Part shown: in pieces, positions 25,301 through 39,500 of the stretch | How positions within the stretch are numbered: position 1 is the first letter of the stretch | Layout of the letters: each line of letters opens with the position of its first letter | NCBI RefSeq assembly: GCF_030867145.1 | Contig: NC_134419.1 | Location: forward strand, 1,798,001-1,862,000 | Source: Opisthocomus hoazin | Taxonomy: Eukaryota > Chordata > Aves > Opisthocomiformes > Opisthocomidae | DNA: 64,000 bases | Direction of reading: 5' to 3' | The notes under the pieces: model-generated | Database searches by the model: none | Told to the model about the DNA's origin: nothing | What the model saw: the letters and a program-made list of their open reading frames with translations, nothing else | Program-made: the position numbers and the translations under genes

Positions 25301-28300
25301 GAGATTGTTCAATACAGCCGTTAAAACACAGCGACGGCTAAAGCCTTCTTGAAACCTCTAAGTCATTGGATAGATCTTTTGATTCGGAATCTTTTTGAAC
25401 TAGGGTCACCTATGGTTCCTTTGCAGCTCTCAGCCTCGCTGCTGCATAAAAGAGGCCTTCAAATTTCACCCATTTTGTCTGACAAGGTCCTTTTTCAGCG
25501 TTCATCCTTCACGACTGCAATTTAATCATTTAAAATGACAAAAAACACCTAGCAGTGGGTTCTCAGTTCTAATAGAGTCTTTTTTAGCTGGGATTGTTAG
25601 TAATAAAGTAAAAAAGGGAGCCAGGCTTTCAAACTGGAAGCAACCTGGTACTTTTAAGAATCTGTTCTGCATAACTGAATGAGCAGTGCTGAAGAAATAG
25701 AAGGAAATTTAAATTTTGTCCTTGCAGGATGCTTTAATCCAATATTTATAGCAACCCTGTAAAATCAGGACTGCCAGAGAAAGAGCTCTGTGACTGGAGG
25801 TGAAAACTGGCTGGTGCCAGACCTGGCCCTGCTTTGTGACAGTAAGCACATCGCTTAATTACGTTGTCTTGGTTTCCTCTGGTTTTGATGCTGGGATGAG
25901 AAGTACCTGCGAGTGAAGCTGGTCGTACCCATGACAGGGAAGAGAAGAGATGGAGGTGCAGGTTTTCTGCTGGCCGGTGGCACTGGGTGCTTCCTGCAGC
26001 AGGTGGGGCTGGGGACTGAGTGTGTAGTCTGCTCTGCCCCTCCAGTAAATCCCGTCCACACTGGTGACCCCAGAATCCCTGTGAACAGGGAGCTTTGAAA
26101 TGTGCAGAGGGAGGATATTATGGAAAGCCGAGAAACCGTGACTGGGATGTGCAGTTAGCAGGGTGAATTTTTCCACAAAAACCTCAAAGAGATTTCCAGT
26201 TGTAATGTTTTCAGCCTTGAAAATATAATCCAACTTTTTCATTTTTAGGCTTCTGACCATTATCCTCTTGCCTCAGCAAAACAACAGCAGTGTATTTAAC
26301 AGCTTCATTAATGCCAGAGTAATAATTATCTACTGCAGAAGTGGCTATCGCATCGGGAATTTTTATACCAGAACTGCAGCAACATTCTGATTCTTCAGAA
26401 CTCAAGATCAACGCCTGTAAAGGTACAAAATTAGTGCAAACAAAAAGTAATCTGAATATAAAACAATACCAATATCTTAAAAAAAGAGAAAATGGGAGCC
26501 TGTGAGCTGGCTGTGCTGCGGATCAGGTAGCTCACACAGAGCTGGGTTAGTTACAGCGGCTCAGAACTAACAGTCTCACCCTCCACCCCTTCACGGAAAA
26601 GACTAAGGCAAAAGTGCAAACTGTGGGCTGGGCTGGGCAATTAATCCAGAGAATGGCTTACACAATGAGTCTGCTTTGTCTGTACGTAGATTTGAATTAT
26701 AACAGTATTTGAAATGATGCATTTTCATTTCTTTCCTCGCTACAACATGATCACAAGTTACCTGCTGTCAGTTTTTTGGTGCAATACCCAGAACTGTGTG
26801 TTTCCTGTTTATAATTGGCCAAAGAATCCAGTGCCTGTTTTCTTTGTGGTTGTTTATAAACTGTGTCTATTACATTTATATATACAAATGTAATATCTAA
26901 ATATTATCAGTTATCATACTATGTTTCAAAACACGCACAAAACAATAACAAAACTGAAATTTAAGAGATTTATAAAATCTTGCAGTATTTGCTGTATTAT
27001 AAATGACAGAGACTACCAGCTATGTGTGAATCACACAGGTGGGAAAAACAGATCATCTGTCACGTTTTCTTCCTCTGGATCTGGAAAACAGAAACTGGAG
27101 CTGGCTGAAGGGCGCACTGCAAAAAAATGCATTTCTCTTTTGTGGAAACATACCTGTGGAAACAGAGAGAGATGCGAAGCTTTGCACATACCTACAAACT
27201 CTTTTCATCTTAATTCAGAGCATCTGAGACCTTACAATTTTTTCAAGCATCAGGATGGTACAGTGATGTTATTTTCTAGCAAGGCCTGTATAATTGTAGT
27301 CAAAATCCACAAGCACGTTTTCACATAGTTCCTAGGTACCTGGTTAATCGGTCGCATCCCTTAGTGACTCTCTTCTAAGATTCGGGTTAGTTTCTGAAGT
27401 GCAACACTTCCAGAGCCTTCCCACCATTCTGCCTATGTTAGGGCTCATTTTTACGACGACACTTTAATTTGGTATTTAATTAGCGTCCAGCCTGGAAAGA
27501 AGGAGAGAGCCAGGGCAGAGGGCTTGGGGCGGCTGCTGAGGGCTGCGGGTGGACGCACCACAGGGCCTTACACCCTGGCACTTGCTGGTCTTCATCCTCA
27601 GATCGCCCGCCAGGCTGCAACCAAGCTGTCGTTGTGCTCCCGAGATCCTGGCTTAAACATTATTTATGCCTTCCCTTGTGACTCGGCCAGTCGGCACAGA
27701 ACTCGGCTAGGGAAGTCGGGGCGTGCTTTACAAACCACCTGTGAAGCTACAGCGTGTAGCAGCAGTGTGAAGCTTTCCTCCGCACCCACTCCCCGCCGCG
27801 TACGGAGAAAAGCCGGGTGAACGCGGGTAGAGGGGAGGCGAGGGGCTTTCGCGCCCTGGCCCGTTACATCACTTGGGCCCTGCTCGCTGGTTATTTGCTC
27901 TCTGTATCACTTCCCCGCAGGGGGCTCAAAGAAATCAGCAGATCTCCCCCAGCAGAGCTAACAATCCCTAGCCCAATTCATTCAGGCGCAGCGGGACAGC
28001 CGGGGATTAATCAGAGGGGGAATGCTGTGAATTCCTGCACGCTCTTTCTTTCCCCGGCGCAGCTGGTGGTGGGGACACTGCCAGATGAAAGCGGGGCTGT
28101 CGGCATCCGCCGGCCTGGCTCCGGAGCCTGCATTCCAGGGGATGGACTGGCCTCAGCTGGTAGCTCCGGTGCCGCTTGCCTCTGCCAGGTTAGACGCAGG
28201 AGGAATCCAAATTCAAGTACACCTCGCTCTTCCAGCTTTCGATCTGGTTTTAGGAGTTACCAAATTCTGTAAGACAAAATTAGAATTGAGTTATTTTTGA

Positions 28301-30731
28301 GTGTTAGCAGCACCAAAAACAGGGATGGGAGGATTTATTGACAGCCCATCTTCTTGCCACTTTGGAGTTGGTTTCTTTCTGATCTTAAATTTCCTAAACG
28401 AGGTTTCTGTGATGCTATTCTGAAGGAGCTTTTTATGGGGAATTCTCTTTTCTCTAGGGTGTCATTATTCATCTACAACTTATTGTTGTAGTTCTCCACA
28501 GTGGTAAAATGCCCATCGATAGAGCTCGATTTTTCCCTTTTTTCTTCACAGAATCCCACTATATATATTAATAATCTCTGTTCTCCAGCCCCCGCAGCTT
28601 TGTCCACCTGTACTGCTGTCACGTAGCTGTGCTGGGATCACACATAGGAGTCACTGGGTGGGAGCCCGCGTTGTATATTGTCACATATTCATCAGAAGAC
28701 TGCTCCACTGCATTGCAAACACAAACAAGTATGAGAAATACTGGGATAAATGAAAGTTAGAACAGCGCAGCACGAAGCAGTGGCCCGGCAGCCTCCCTTC
28801 TAGGTCTTACCATGAAACTGGGCGCTCATTAGGTCTACAGTGTTATTGGAAATGTGTCCCTCCAGGTTTCCTTCCGTGAAGACGGTGATCCCCAGTAATC
28901 CCCTGCTGTGCTGACAGCCAGCGATCTGCCACATGGCAGTCAGCAGCCTGCAGGATCATTTTCTACGCCATAGTGATGGTCTGTGAAAAATGTTAAGGAA
29001 GGGGAAAAACTGGAAAGCATTGCTTTTAAGACGATTTAAGTTCAAGGGCCAGCCTGTGCCAAGACTAATCCAAAATGTGGCAAAAACTAATATGCAGTTT
29101 TTTACAAAGATGAGAATCAATTTATTTTTAATATAATTTATAATATTATTAATTAAATCAGTGAGTACATATGATTTTAAGTAGTACTGTACTCATGTTC
29201 AAAGTCTTTAAGTAGAAATTTGGGATTTGTTTACATTTTAACATACATAGTTCCAAAAATCTTGATTCTCTTTCATTGCTATTTGCCATTCTGCAGCTAT
29301 TTTCTTTCTTTTTTTGATTTGAACGGCCATTTGCGGTGCAGTTAGCACCTATCTTTGCAGAATAGAGCATTTACCACTCAGCTGTGCAAACGGTTGTGCC
29401 AGGGTGGCACAAGGCTGGGGATTAGCAGTCGGAGATGGTAAAGGGGTTGTACCTTAAGCCGGTGCTGCCATTGAAAACTGTCTCGTGAAACACAACCAGG
29501 GGGAGGGAGGTGGAAAAATGGGCGTAGAGATGAAGATGAATAAAGGGGCAGAAGTTCTGGAATCAGCATAGCCACTGGAAAAATATATTTTTATGCATTT
29601 CTGCTGTATCCTCAGTGTCCTCAGGCTCCTGAACTTTGGATGTGAAGAGCTGAACAGGTCTATTTGCTCTTCAGTACCTTTTCGTGCTTTTCTGTGATTA
29701 TCTGAACATATTTATCTTGTACATGCATATGTAAAAATCTGTTATTTCAGTTAGTGTTTTCTTTTCCCACCTACAGCTTGTATTCCAGCCAGTGAAGTCT
29801 TGCTGGAGACCTAGGTAGGCATTGTTTAAACACTTCCTGTCTAGCTCCACTGGGATACTTCAATCTGTCTCGCTAAAGAGAGAAAAATAGATTAATCATT
29901 CTTGTTTTGTTTTTTTTTTTAGAATACTTGATTCTGACAGTGACATCAATTTGTGTGGCTTAACTGTGATGCAGACGCTTTCCTCCTGTTGTTTGAGTCA
30001 TACTATCTTATTTTATCCAAGTTCTTCATAATAACTCTCTGAAAGGTCAATCTTAGTTTAGTAATTGGGATTTTGGGGGTTTGGTAGGAACAATCTAGTT
30101 CCAAATAATTAACCTGGACAGCATGTCGTTCAAGGAAGAAAAAAAGAACTCCCCCATTTCTCTGCTTTCCTCTTGGATCTCCGCAGAAGTTACCAAGCCC
30201 GAGGGGCTCGGTGTGCAGCCACACAGTCCATCTGCTCACCTGTTTACCCCTCCCAAGAGGCAAGGAGCGAGCAGAACGTGTCTGAATTCCTTCTGCGCAG
30301 GGCAGCTGAGCTGGGGGTAATAATTTACGGCAGATACAGACCAACGATAAATTAGTACTCCCCCAAGAGTCTGGAAGAAACAGAGGAGGAGCAGTGACTC
30401 ACTTCTGAGTCATAGAGCCTCCCCGGATTTATCCTGGGATGATGTACTGTATGCACCACTCCTTGATCTGGGCTGTCTCAAAAGGACAACCGAGCCCTCA
30501 ACAGCCCTGGGGATAATTGTGGAAAACTAAATGTTAGCTAGCAGCAATCATTCCTTGGCACGCTTTATTATGTTTTGTAAGATGTTCCCTATATCAGGTT
30601 AGTGTTTTGATAAGAAACGGTGAAAAAAATGCAGGGCAGATTGGTTTGGCTGATCAGTCAGTCTGCAATCAAAAGTTACCAGATCCCCCCTCTGCAACCC
30701 TTGGCACGAGCTGCGGGAGCTGCTTTGAGGG

Positions 30732-31143
30732 GGCACTGGGGATCAGTCAGGGATCCCCACGTTGCTCTGGGAGGGCATTGGGGATCAGTCAGGGATCCCC
30801 GGGTTGCTGTGGGAGGGCATTGGGGATCAGTCAGGGATCCCCGCGTTGCTCTGGGAGGGCATTGGGGATCAGTCAGGGATCCCCGCGTTGCTGTGGGAGG
30901 GCATTGGGGATCAGTCAGGGATCCCCAAGTTGCTGTGGGAGGGCATTGGGGATCAGTCAGGGATCCCCGCGTTGCTGTGGGAGGGCATTGGGGATCAGTC
31001 AGGGATCCCCACGTTGCTGTGGGAGGGCATTGGGGATCAGTCAGGGATCCCCACATTGCTGTGGGAGGGCATTGGGGATCAGTCAGGGATCCCCGCATTG
31101 CTTTGGGAGGTCATTGGGGATCAGTCAGGGATCCCCGGGTTGT
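30732..31143. repeat. 42-bp minisatellite, 10 units
   Basis: There are ten head-to-tail 42-bp units; the last is cut short. Each contains GGGGATCAGTCAGGGATCCCC-type sequence in which GGGGATC pairs with GATCCCC across a 7-base spacer, then TTGCTSTGGGAG. Because 42 is divisible by three, several frames stay open over the array and give repetitive pseudo-proteins. Each unit also contains a GGATCC site. Confidence 0.98.
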
Positions 31144-32933
31144 TAAAGCGGTGGGCAGCCATGCAGCAGCAGAGACAACATTTATTGTGCTCGTTCTTTC
31201 TCCTCGGTTTCTTCTGAAGCTTCTTTCTGCTGACAGCATTTTCACTGCTTGGCATTGTCTGATGCCTGAGGCTGCATCCATCTCCCACCCGGCCCCAGTC
31301 CCCAGGGCTGGCCGCTGCGGGTGTGCTCGGGGACCTGCCCTTCTTCCCAGCACCGACTGATTCCCAGCAGCAGGGGAGGGTGGAGGTTTCAGACCTCTGG
31401 CACGAAGAAGGCATCCTGTAATCAAAACCATCTGGGCTTGTATGGGTCCTTTTGAATTGGGTGGAAACCACCACTTGAGAATACCAATTCTACCAGAAGC
31501 TTTCTCAGTCAAATCAGACTCGTGGAAGGGATTTGTGCCAGTCCTGCGCTCAGTTGTGGGGTGTCCGAGGTGACAGGAGGAGAGGTGTCTGGAACGCCCT
31601 GCAGTATTCTGTGGCTGGGGCTCCAGTGTAAGTACAGTGACCTCAGACCCTCGTACGGCACGGTGTGTAGGAATCGTAAAGCTACTTTAAAGTCCTGGTC
31701 CTTGCTCTTTGCCAAAGCACAAGAATAGAGGGGCTGAAAATCTGGAGTTTAGACTTTGACGAAATCCGTTCTGAGGCGGGAGCAGTTCTAATTCCTCATA
31801 CTCTTGTCAGGACTGCTTACAGCATGTTTCCGTCCTGGAGCCGTGGCTGCATTTGCCTTACTTGGCACCGAAATCAAGATACGAACCCCTGCTTATATTT
31901 GGTTGAAGGCACTTGAATCTCTTTGCCGCGCCGACTGCTCCTAGCTGGAGGAATAGCTGTGCTAGTTGGCCTGTGGACTGTTTGTTGTGAATTTTCACAG
32001 ATTTTTCTTGTTACGGATCACAACTATCCAAAGACTTTGTGTGTGATTTGATGAGCAATCTGAAAGGAGGAGGTTGTATTCCCTCTTTTTTCTACCTTTC
32101 CTTTAGTCCAAGCCTTTTGTGGTTCTGTATTCAAAGTACAGCACTCATTAGACCTTTTGGTGAGCTGATTTAACTCCCCATCTGGCAAGAAACTATTAGC
32201 TTTGCAAGATAAAAAGTGTGCTTTCTGCTTGGTTAGCAGTTGGAGGGGCCCAACAAGCAGCAGAGCCAGCACATGATAAGCTTCAGGAATGCCTGGCTGC
32301 GAGGGGGAGGAACGGTTCCTCCCCCGTGAAGGATCAGAGAGCTATCAGCTCAGCTCGCTCCACCTCCTGCAGCTTCACCCTGAGCCTCCCACCACGTTCC
32401 AAATTTGAACAGTCAACAAGTTAGGAAAAAGTGAACGGGCTTTCAGACTCGGGCACTGGTGCGGGATGAGGGGACCGGCAAGCTGAAAACAGCCACAGAA
32501 ACTCACCTGATGGTGCAAATGGGCCAGGAGAGTTCTTATTTCTCCTTGTCTGTCAAACAGACCTCTTTTGGCTGATTATATCTATTTCCTTGTGAAAGTT
32601 TCATCAATAATGTATCTTAAGTACATTACATGTCAGATATTTTGGCAGGGGTCTGCCTTCATGACAGTTCCATTTTAAACATGATGAAAGTCCACTGTAC
32701 AAAGTTCATTTTCCTTCTTCCTGTTGACTGAGATAGATATTGATAACAGCCTCAGAAGATGAAGCCTGCAGTCACTAAATGGTCATAAACATTAAAAATG
32801 TATGTAAAGAAAGAAATTCCCCTTATTCCTATTTCTTTTGCGTACATCAATTATGGTATACCAAGAGAGGTTTGGGATAAAGATCAGTGCTAAGTTTGAT
32901 CTGAGAAGATCTAATGAACTAACTGTAACAGAC

Positions 32934-33029
32934 AGCGTGCTGACCCTGCTTTGGCAGGAGGGTTGGACTAGATGACCCACAGAGGTCCCTTCCAACCCCT
33001 ACCATTCTGTGATTCCGTGATTCTGTGAA
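32934..33029 (+). mobile_element. CR1 3' tail
   Basis: From GCTGACCCTGCTTTGGCAGG through GGTTGGACTAGATGACCCAC to three ATTCTGTG-type units. Only the last 95 or so bases of the element were inserted. Confidence 0.92.
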
Positions 33030-33286
33030 CCATACAGCATCACCAGTAGTGGATATACCTGGACAGAAATGCAGAATTCATCAGAAACATCATTGAACAA
33101 GAAAGAATAGTTATTTCTGTGACTTTTCTGTCTTTCTGTCAGGTGGAGTCCTGTTTCATGAGCAATTCTTGCTCCCTTCTGCGTGAGCAGCAGTCCTCAT
33201 TGCACATGCATAGGCAGTTCTAATCGAGCTAACAGTATGAGACAGGAGCAAGATCTTGGAAACAAGGATGTAACTCGACATTTCAT

Positions 33287-33595
33287 ATCATAGAATCACA
33301 GAATCACAGAGTGGTTTGGGTTGGAAGGGACCTTGAAGCTCATCTGGTTCCAACCCCCCTGCCATGGGCAGGGACATCTCCCACCAGCCCAGGGTGCTCA
33401 GAGCTCCATCCAACCTGGCCTTGAGCACTGCCAGGGAGGGGGCAGCCACAGCTTCTCTGGGCAGCCTGGGCCAGGGCCTCACCACCCTCAGGGGGAAGAA
33501 TTTCTTCCTCATATCTCATCTAACTCTGCCCTCTGTTAGTTTGGAGCCGTTCCCCCTTGTCCTATCCCTACACCCCCTTGTGAAAAGCCCCTCTC
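33287..33595 (-). mobile_element. CR1 retrotransposon, third subfamily
   Basis: AGAATCACAGAATCACAGAG, then TGGTTTGGGTTGGAAGGGAC and GGTTCCAACCCCCCTGCCAT. It is nearly identical over its length to the copy at 60557. Confidence 0.94.
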
Positions 33596-36500
33596 AGGAA
33601 GCTTGGCTGTTATTTTTTAAAATAACTGAATCCAAAAGAAGTTGCTGCACCTATAAAAATAGCAGTTACAGACGGAGCTCCAGATCACAATGTTATTCGC
33701 AACATTAGACTTGTGATCAATATCTGTGAGAGAGTGTTGCCAGAAATAGTCATGCCATGGTAAACGTGCATGGCGTTTGCTTCCTGCTAGCTCAGAACAG
33801 TTCACGCCCCAGTCTTTCTGCAGAGTTTCTACTGGATTTTATCTTTAAGTGCACACAGAGGAGGGCAAGCCACTCAACTCGATGGAGAACAAAAAAATCC
33901 TCTGCGTTGTTAGATTGCATTGCAGTGTTATGTGCTCGCTAAAGAGAAATGACCGCTGACTCTGCCTTTGCCTTACGAGATTGTATTTTCATTCCAAGAA
34001 GACTTGCATTTATGCAACTATTAATTAGCAGATTAGAAACAGGAGGAAAGCTGTGCCTGCATACGTGTTCCACAGTACGTGGGGGGTTATTGTAAGTCAA
34101 CAAACTGGTCATCCAGATGCAGATCTCTCTTTGAGCTCAGCTGTGAAGCCCATGTCTGGATCCGATGCTGCCAGCTGGTGCCTAGGTGATGCTTTAGGCT
34201 GGCCCAAACCAGCCGGTGAGGGCCGTCCCCACACCCAGGGCTGTTCTGTTGCCATCCTGCATCATACAAAGGCCTGGGGTAGGAGGCCCAGGGCTAAAAT
34301 GGGCTTGTGAGCCTAGCTGCACCTAAGGATCAGCTGGGTTATCTCCAAATCCACCAGAAGCTGATTCCATCTACCGAGCCATCTGCAGCGGCCAATGAGG
34401 AGGAGCCTGGGTTGTGAAGGTCCTCGGCACTAGCTCTGGTAGGGGGGAACTGGGATTCTTCTGTCTGGAGCAATCTGGCAAATTCCCATCTCATCTTCAT
34501 CTTCCCAGCAGCAGCAGCAGGCAGGAGAGTGGCCCTGGAGGCAGGATGATCCCCACTGAGTGGTCCAGGACTTTAGGATGGGTAAGTGCCAGAGTCAAAA
34601 GACATCTTTCAGGAAGCAGAACCAGGACTTTGCTATAGCTTTCCGTATGCGAAAGCGGCTGCACAAAGTGAGCAGGACGAGAGAGACCCGGGCTCTGAAG
34701 GGTGGGACGGTTTGGCTGAGCTGGCGTGCAGGGTGGCTCTGCTGCCGTTGCGCTCGGCCGCCTCGCAGGGCGGCTGCGTTGGAAGGACATTGCCTTTGAT
34801 AACAGGGATTGATTACCCAGCCAGCCTGCTCTACTTGTGTCCTAACGTGGTGTTGGTAAAACTGTTTGCGTAGCCATGCTGTGAATTAGGTTAGAAATAA
34901 AATAACTAACACCCCCCCACACTTCGTTTGTTTTTAACATGGATGAATTCCTCATGCAGTTCACCCTGCAAAAACACTTGCAGAAGAATTTGCACAGCCT
35001 CTTCGTGAACTGAATGGGAAATCAATCCAGCTGGAAACCCAAAAGTCTGCATCCCCGTTCCAACAAAAGGATCATCTCCCAGCCAGATCAGTTCCTCAGT
35101 CTGTGCCGTGCTGTGCGGAGACAGGACAAAGTGCTCGTGTGAGTTACGCTTTCAGCAACCCAGCCTTTGCGTGTGAGACACTCTAAGGCTACACCTGGAA
35201 ACAATTTCCTCTCCACCTCTTTTTCTTTCTTTCTTTCTCTCCAGCATGGGTTTTTGCTTGGTTTCACTGTACAGCATGGCTTTACCAGCGTGGAGCACAG
35301 CTAATTGATATGCCCAGGGCTGGGGAGAGGAGCGGCTGCCTGAGCTGATGCTGCTGCCAGCAGAAATGTCTGAAACCGGGGCCAAGTAATCAGGTAGAAT
35401 GCTTTCTGTCTGCCTGTGCCAAGCAGTGTCTTTTGCTATTCTCCAGATATTTATGTCTTTGCAAAATAGACAAACATTTCAGCAGTGGTCTCTTTAGCCC
35501 TTATTTGCAGCACTTAATGTGAAGTTGCTGTTTCCATGCTCCTAAACCTCCCTCAACGTGACTAATTCACGCTGGGTGAGCTCCTGCCTTGCCTAACCAG
35601 AGGCACGTAGCCCCGCAGCATGAGAAACAAACTCAGACAGAGCAGCGACGGGAAGTGGTGACGGGGACGGCTGCGCTGCTGCGTGTTTGCATACCTGCAA
35701 TTGAAGTTCCCGTCTCCTTATTTCTCGCGTTCCTTTCTTTTTCCCTCCTTCCTCCTTTCCTGCGGTGGTTAGCATAAGAATTTGAGGTTTAAAAGGTGCC
35801 TGTCTCTGAACTTTCCAAAAGTCACAAAAATGTAGGAGAAGTTTGGAAAGTTAATCTAAATTCAGCTGGTGTATTACAGTTCAGTGTTTCTTCTACTATC
35901 CATTAATAATTTACATATGTAGTGTATCTTCTCATCTTAAAATTCTGGACTCCTCACTGATCTACACTAGCAAACACCCCGACACATAAGAATTTTCCCA
36001 GTTAGGATGAGTAATTGAGGAACAGAATTGATCAACATTGTGTGGTCTGTGGCAGCCAGGAGATAAAATTCCTGAGTCCCCGTTACTTCTTTTACTTTCT
36101 GCAAAAAGCCTTCCTTTTATATTTTTAGAGCTTAGAGGATGCCATGGACATAGCAATCTAAATAACACGCTCTCCAAAAACTTTGCTATTTTTCTTAATG
36201 TTCATGAATATTTCAGGAACTCATGCTAAGAGGTTTCGGTGCATTCCAGGACAATGATTTCAGGTTTCTGTTTTGCCTTAAGGGGAAACGTGGCTTACTG
36301 TGACACATTCTACATGGTTTGCATTATTCTTTTAGACCAGGTTGGTTACTGTTACAGAATCAGATGTCCTGAAAATATACCACCTTTTTTTTTTCTTTTT
36401 GTAAGAAGGAGTAGATGTTCTTACAACTTTCTCCCTGTTTTTCCATCCTTGTCATCAGTCCTTGACACGAGACGGGCATCATCTTTGGCTGTTGTGAGAG

Positions 36501-39500
36501 CAGAGTTCTCTCTAGAAATTCATGCATTCTCTTAAGCCACGAGCGACACCGGAGTTAAGGAATCGAGTTTACTTTTCTCACCTTTTCATTTCATCATTTT
36601 CCATTGCCTGAACTGGTAAATACACTCGGATAAAATTTTGCAGCGACAGCTGTGCGCAAGATAACCAAATTAGTCTTTTCCAGCCAAAATGCATGTGATT
36701 CTGTTGTAGAAAAAGTACAGTGATTTGCATAAACATATATAACAGCATTTGGGAAACACTAGCTTAATTGCAGTACATGTTACATTTAAATAGTTAAATG
36801 TATCATTTTGTTAGTAATCTGTTTCCTTTGCTTATGCTGATGCATTTTTCATATACCCTAACACCTCTTAAAAATAATACTCTGTTTACAAATGCGTTTG
36901 CACCCTAGAAGGTATGTGTTCTCAGAAAACTGAATGACCACTTAAATAACATATAAAATCCATGTCAGAGTTCAAGATACGTGCTTATACTGATTGCTTC
37001 TAGTTTAAAGAAATGCCTGATGGCAAGCTAAGGAAATTATTCTCATTTACAAAACCAGAATGTGAGAGAAGCCAATATTGAAATGTATCTGGGTCATTCC
37101 TTCTTGTTGTTGGAGCAGAGAACTCAAAGAATGCTGAGAGATGAGCTCTAGCTGATCTCTCGATCGTAATGAAACATGAACTTCCCTTACAGCTGCTTTA
37201 GGTGGATTTGCGCAGAAATACGGAGCTGTTAACTGGGGCAGCTGAGATGCAGTCATTTTGCCAGCTCTGCATCTGGGAGCAGAAAGGCAGAGGAGGCAGT
37301 AGGGCTGCCTAACAGCTCAGACAGCTCTATATCAATGTGAATTGTTGCACTAAGATTAGAGACCACAGATTATTTTTCCCTTAAATTAGCCATCTCTTTC
37401 ATTAACTATTTTAGACTTTGAGTAAAGTAAGGATAGCAAGATTCAGCAATACAAAGTCCTTTGACCTGCACATTAATGGTTTTTTTTGTTATTTAGCTCA
37501 GTTAAATGAGACTAGAATAGTCAGTGACACAGAGACAGCAATTTACTACTCCAGTTACAAGGCACTTCCCTGCCCAGGGACATAGAGCTGTAACTGCTAA
37601 TTACAGGTGGATTAAACTGTGACAACGGAGGCAACTGTTACTGCCAGCTGCCCTCCTTTGCCATGGATCACCTCCTCGCAGGCTTGGGATCTGTCTGGGC
37701 TTGTTGGCCAGCTCTGCTTACAGCCCAGTATAGTGATGTGATTTGGAATCAGCGAGAGGTGACGTAAATATGCTGGGTGGTGAATGGGGACAGCTGAGGA
37801 GCAGAAGGTTCCTTGACTAGGATGTGTAGCTACAGGGATGGAAGCCTCCAAGGAGCACAGCTCACAGCAGTAATTGCTTTAGGCACCCCACCTCTAATCA
37901 TCTGCTCTTGGAAGGAAAGCCTACACATGGGCTCAGATGGAAAATAAGATCAAGAAGAAAACCATTTTTCTTTCTAATTTTTTCCTCCTGTATAATACAC
38001 ATGCTTTTATTTAAGAGGACAAAAAACCCCTATCTTGCTAACTCTAATTCAGCCCCTAGTCTGTGGGGCAGCTTGCCTTGATTACATTGTACTAAATTAC
38101 TCATCTTGGCTGTATGTTTCTCTTTATTTTCTCTGCCAAGAGCAAAAATATGCTATTATTTGGCGAGAGGAATGTGTATCTAAAATGTCAAATTACAGCT
38201 CATCACTATTACGGGATAGTTTTGGCGATAGCCCTTTGTGATTGTTCCAAAACAGATGTCTCTTTCTAGGAGAGCCTTAAACCTAGTACATGCTTTATGT
38301 TTGGTTTTCGGTGGTATTTCGAGAACCTCTCACAAGGACGCTGGCTGGGTGCATATATTGCTTTAGTTTAGCTTTAAATTTCTAATTTCTCAAGACTTCC
38401 GAGTCTTCAGATTGCATTAATTGATAGTTCTGCATGCACACACAGCGCAAACACTGAGATCTGCAGATCCTTTTTTACAATAACCAGTACAGCCGACCTA
38501 CAAAACTGCACGTTATTTAGCGTAGCAGAAGAATAAAATGATAAAGCTAGTTTATATTGGTCAACTTTTTCATCTGACGTTACAAGACTGCTACCACTGG
38601 AATTTGCTTAATTCTCTTGTGCCTCTGCCATCTTAATTAACAAATATCAGCTTTTCCTAAAATTGAATTAAAGCATGTTGCTTGGTGTTACAGTTCTGAA
38701 GCAGGTACTAGCATTACCAATGCGCAGCCGATGTGCTTTTGTTCATTTCTCATGGGAATATGAAAAAATGGCTTTCTTTTAAATTTAGCTGCATCTGCTA
38801 ATTTGGTCTTCAGTGCTAAACTGCGAATGGATTGGATTCACGGGAATATAAAGGCTTAACAGAGAATGGTAAGAGGCTGTCAAAAAACCCTCTGGCCTTC
38901 GTTCTTTGTATTCTGAACGCTGACAGGAGCTACTGAACCATGAGGATTTTACTATAAACAATTGTACAATTCAGCTGGTAGAGGAATTTACTTTTGCTAG
39001 TTTTATTGTCCTAAGATAGCATACTGGATGTCATTTTTAATATTAAAATGCCCATTATCTATTAGTAACACAGCTTTCTTTGCTTGCTTTTGAGGAAGTT
39101 ACAAGCCTGGGGAAAGGCGGTCTCCCAGCCTGGATGGACGCGTGAAGCCGTGCTGACGTTTCGCTGCTCCTGCACGTGGTGCCTACTTGGATATACAATT
39201 CCTTGGAGGCCCTTAACCCAACTGTGCCGTGTTTCAGCTGGGATCAGTGATGTCCGTCACTGCAGCGGATGAAAACACAGACACGTAGGTAGAGAAATGC
39301 CAGACTGGAATGGTGTTTGTAAGGGCAAGCCATAATAGTACGGTAGATGCCAGTAGTGGCAAGCTTTTGATGGAGTTTGATGTGGAGGTTCAACACAACG
39401 CAAGAAGTCCTGTGAGAGGTGGAGTGACTGTGGTAAGAGCCATCGCAGAAGTTTGATGCAAGGTGAGAGATTCAGTGAGGGGTGGTGGCTGAGGAAAGGC

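Larger units (their letters stand above)
18117..30731. other. Intergenic region, no gene recognised
   Basis: It is mostly AT-rich single-copy sequence with two CR1 copies (18804-19107 and 22256-22358). A moderately CpG-rich stretch lies at about 27480-28230. Open frames are short and show no family resemblance. A non-coding transcript or enhancer cannot be excluded. Confidence 0.6.

Noticed and set aside
25859-26260. 133-codon minus-strand open frame
   Set aside because: No domain, no splice context and no repeat of conservation signals; length is within chance for AT-rich DNA.
30732-31143. CRISPR-like direct repeats
   Set aside because: Units are contiguous with no unique spacers and the genome is a vertebrate; it is a minisatellite.
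30607-31360. Repetitive open frames on both strands (GISQGSP, GHWGSVRDP, GSLTDPQCPP repeats)
   Set aside because: All come from the 42-bp tandem repeat, whose period is divisible by three, so several frames remain open by chance.
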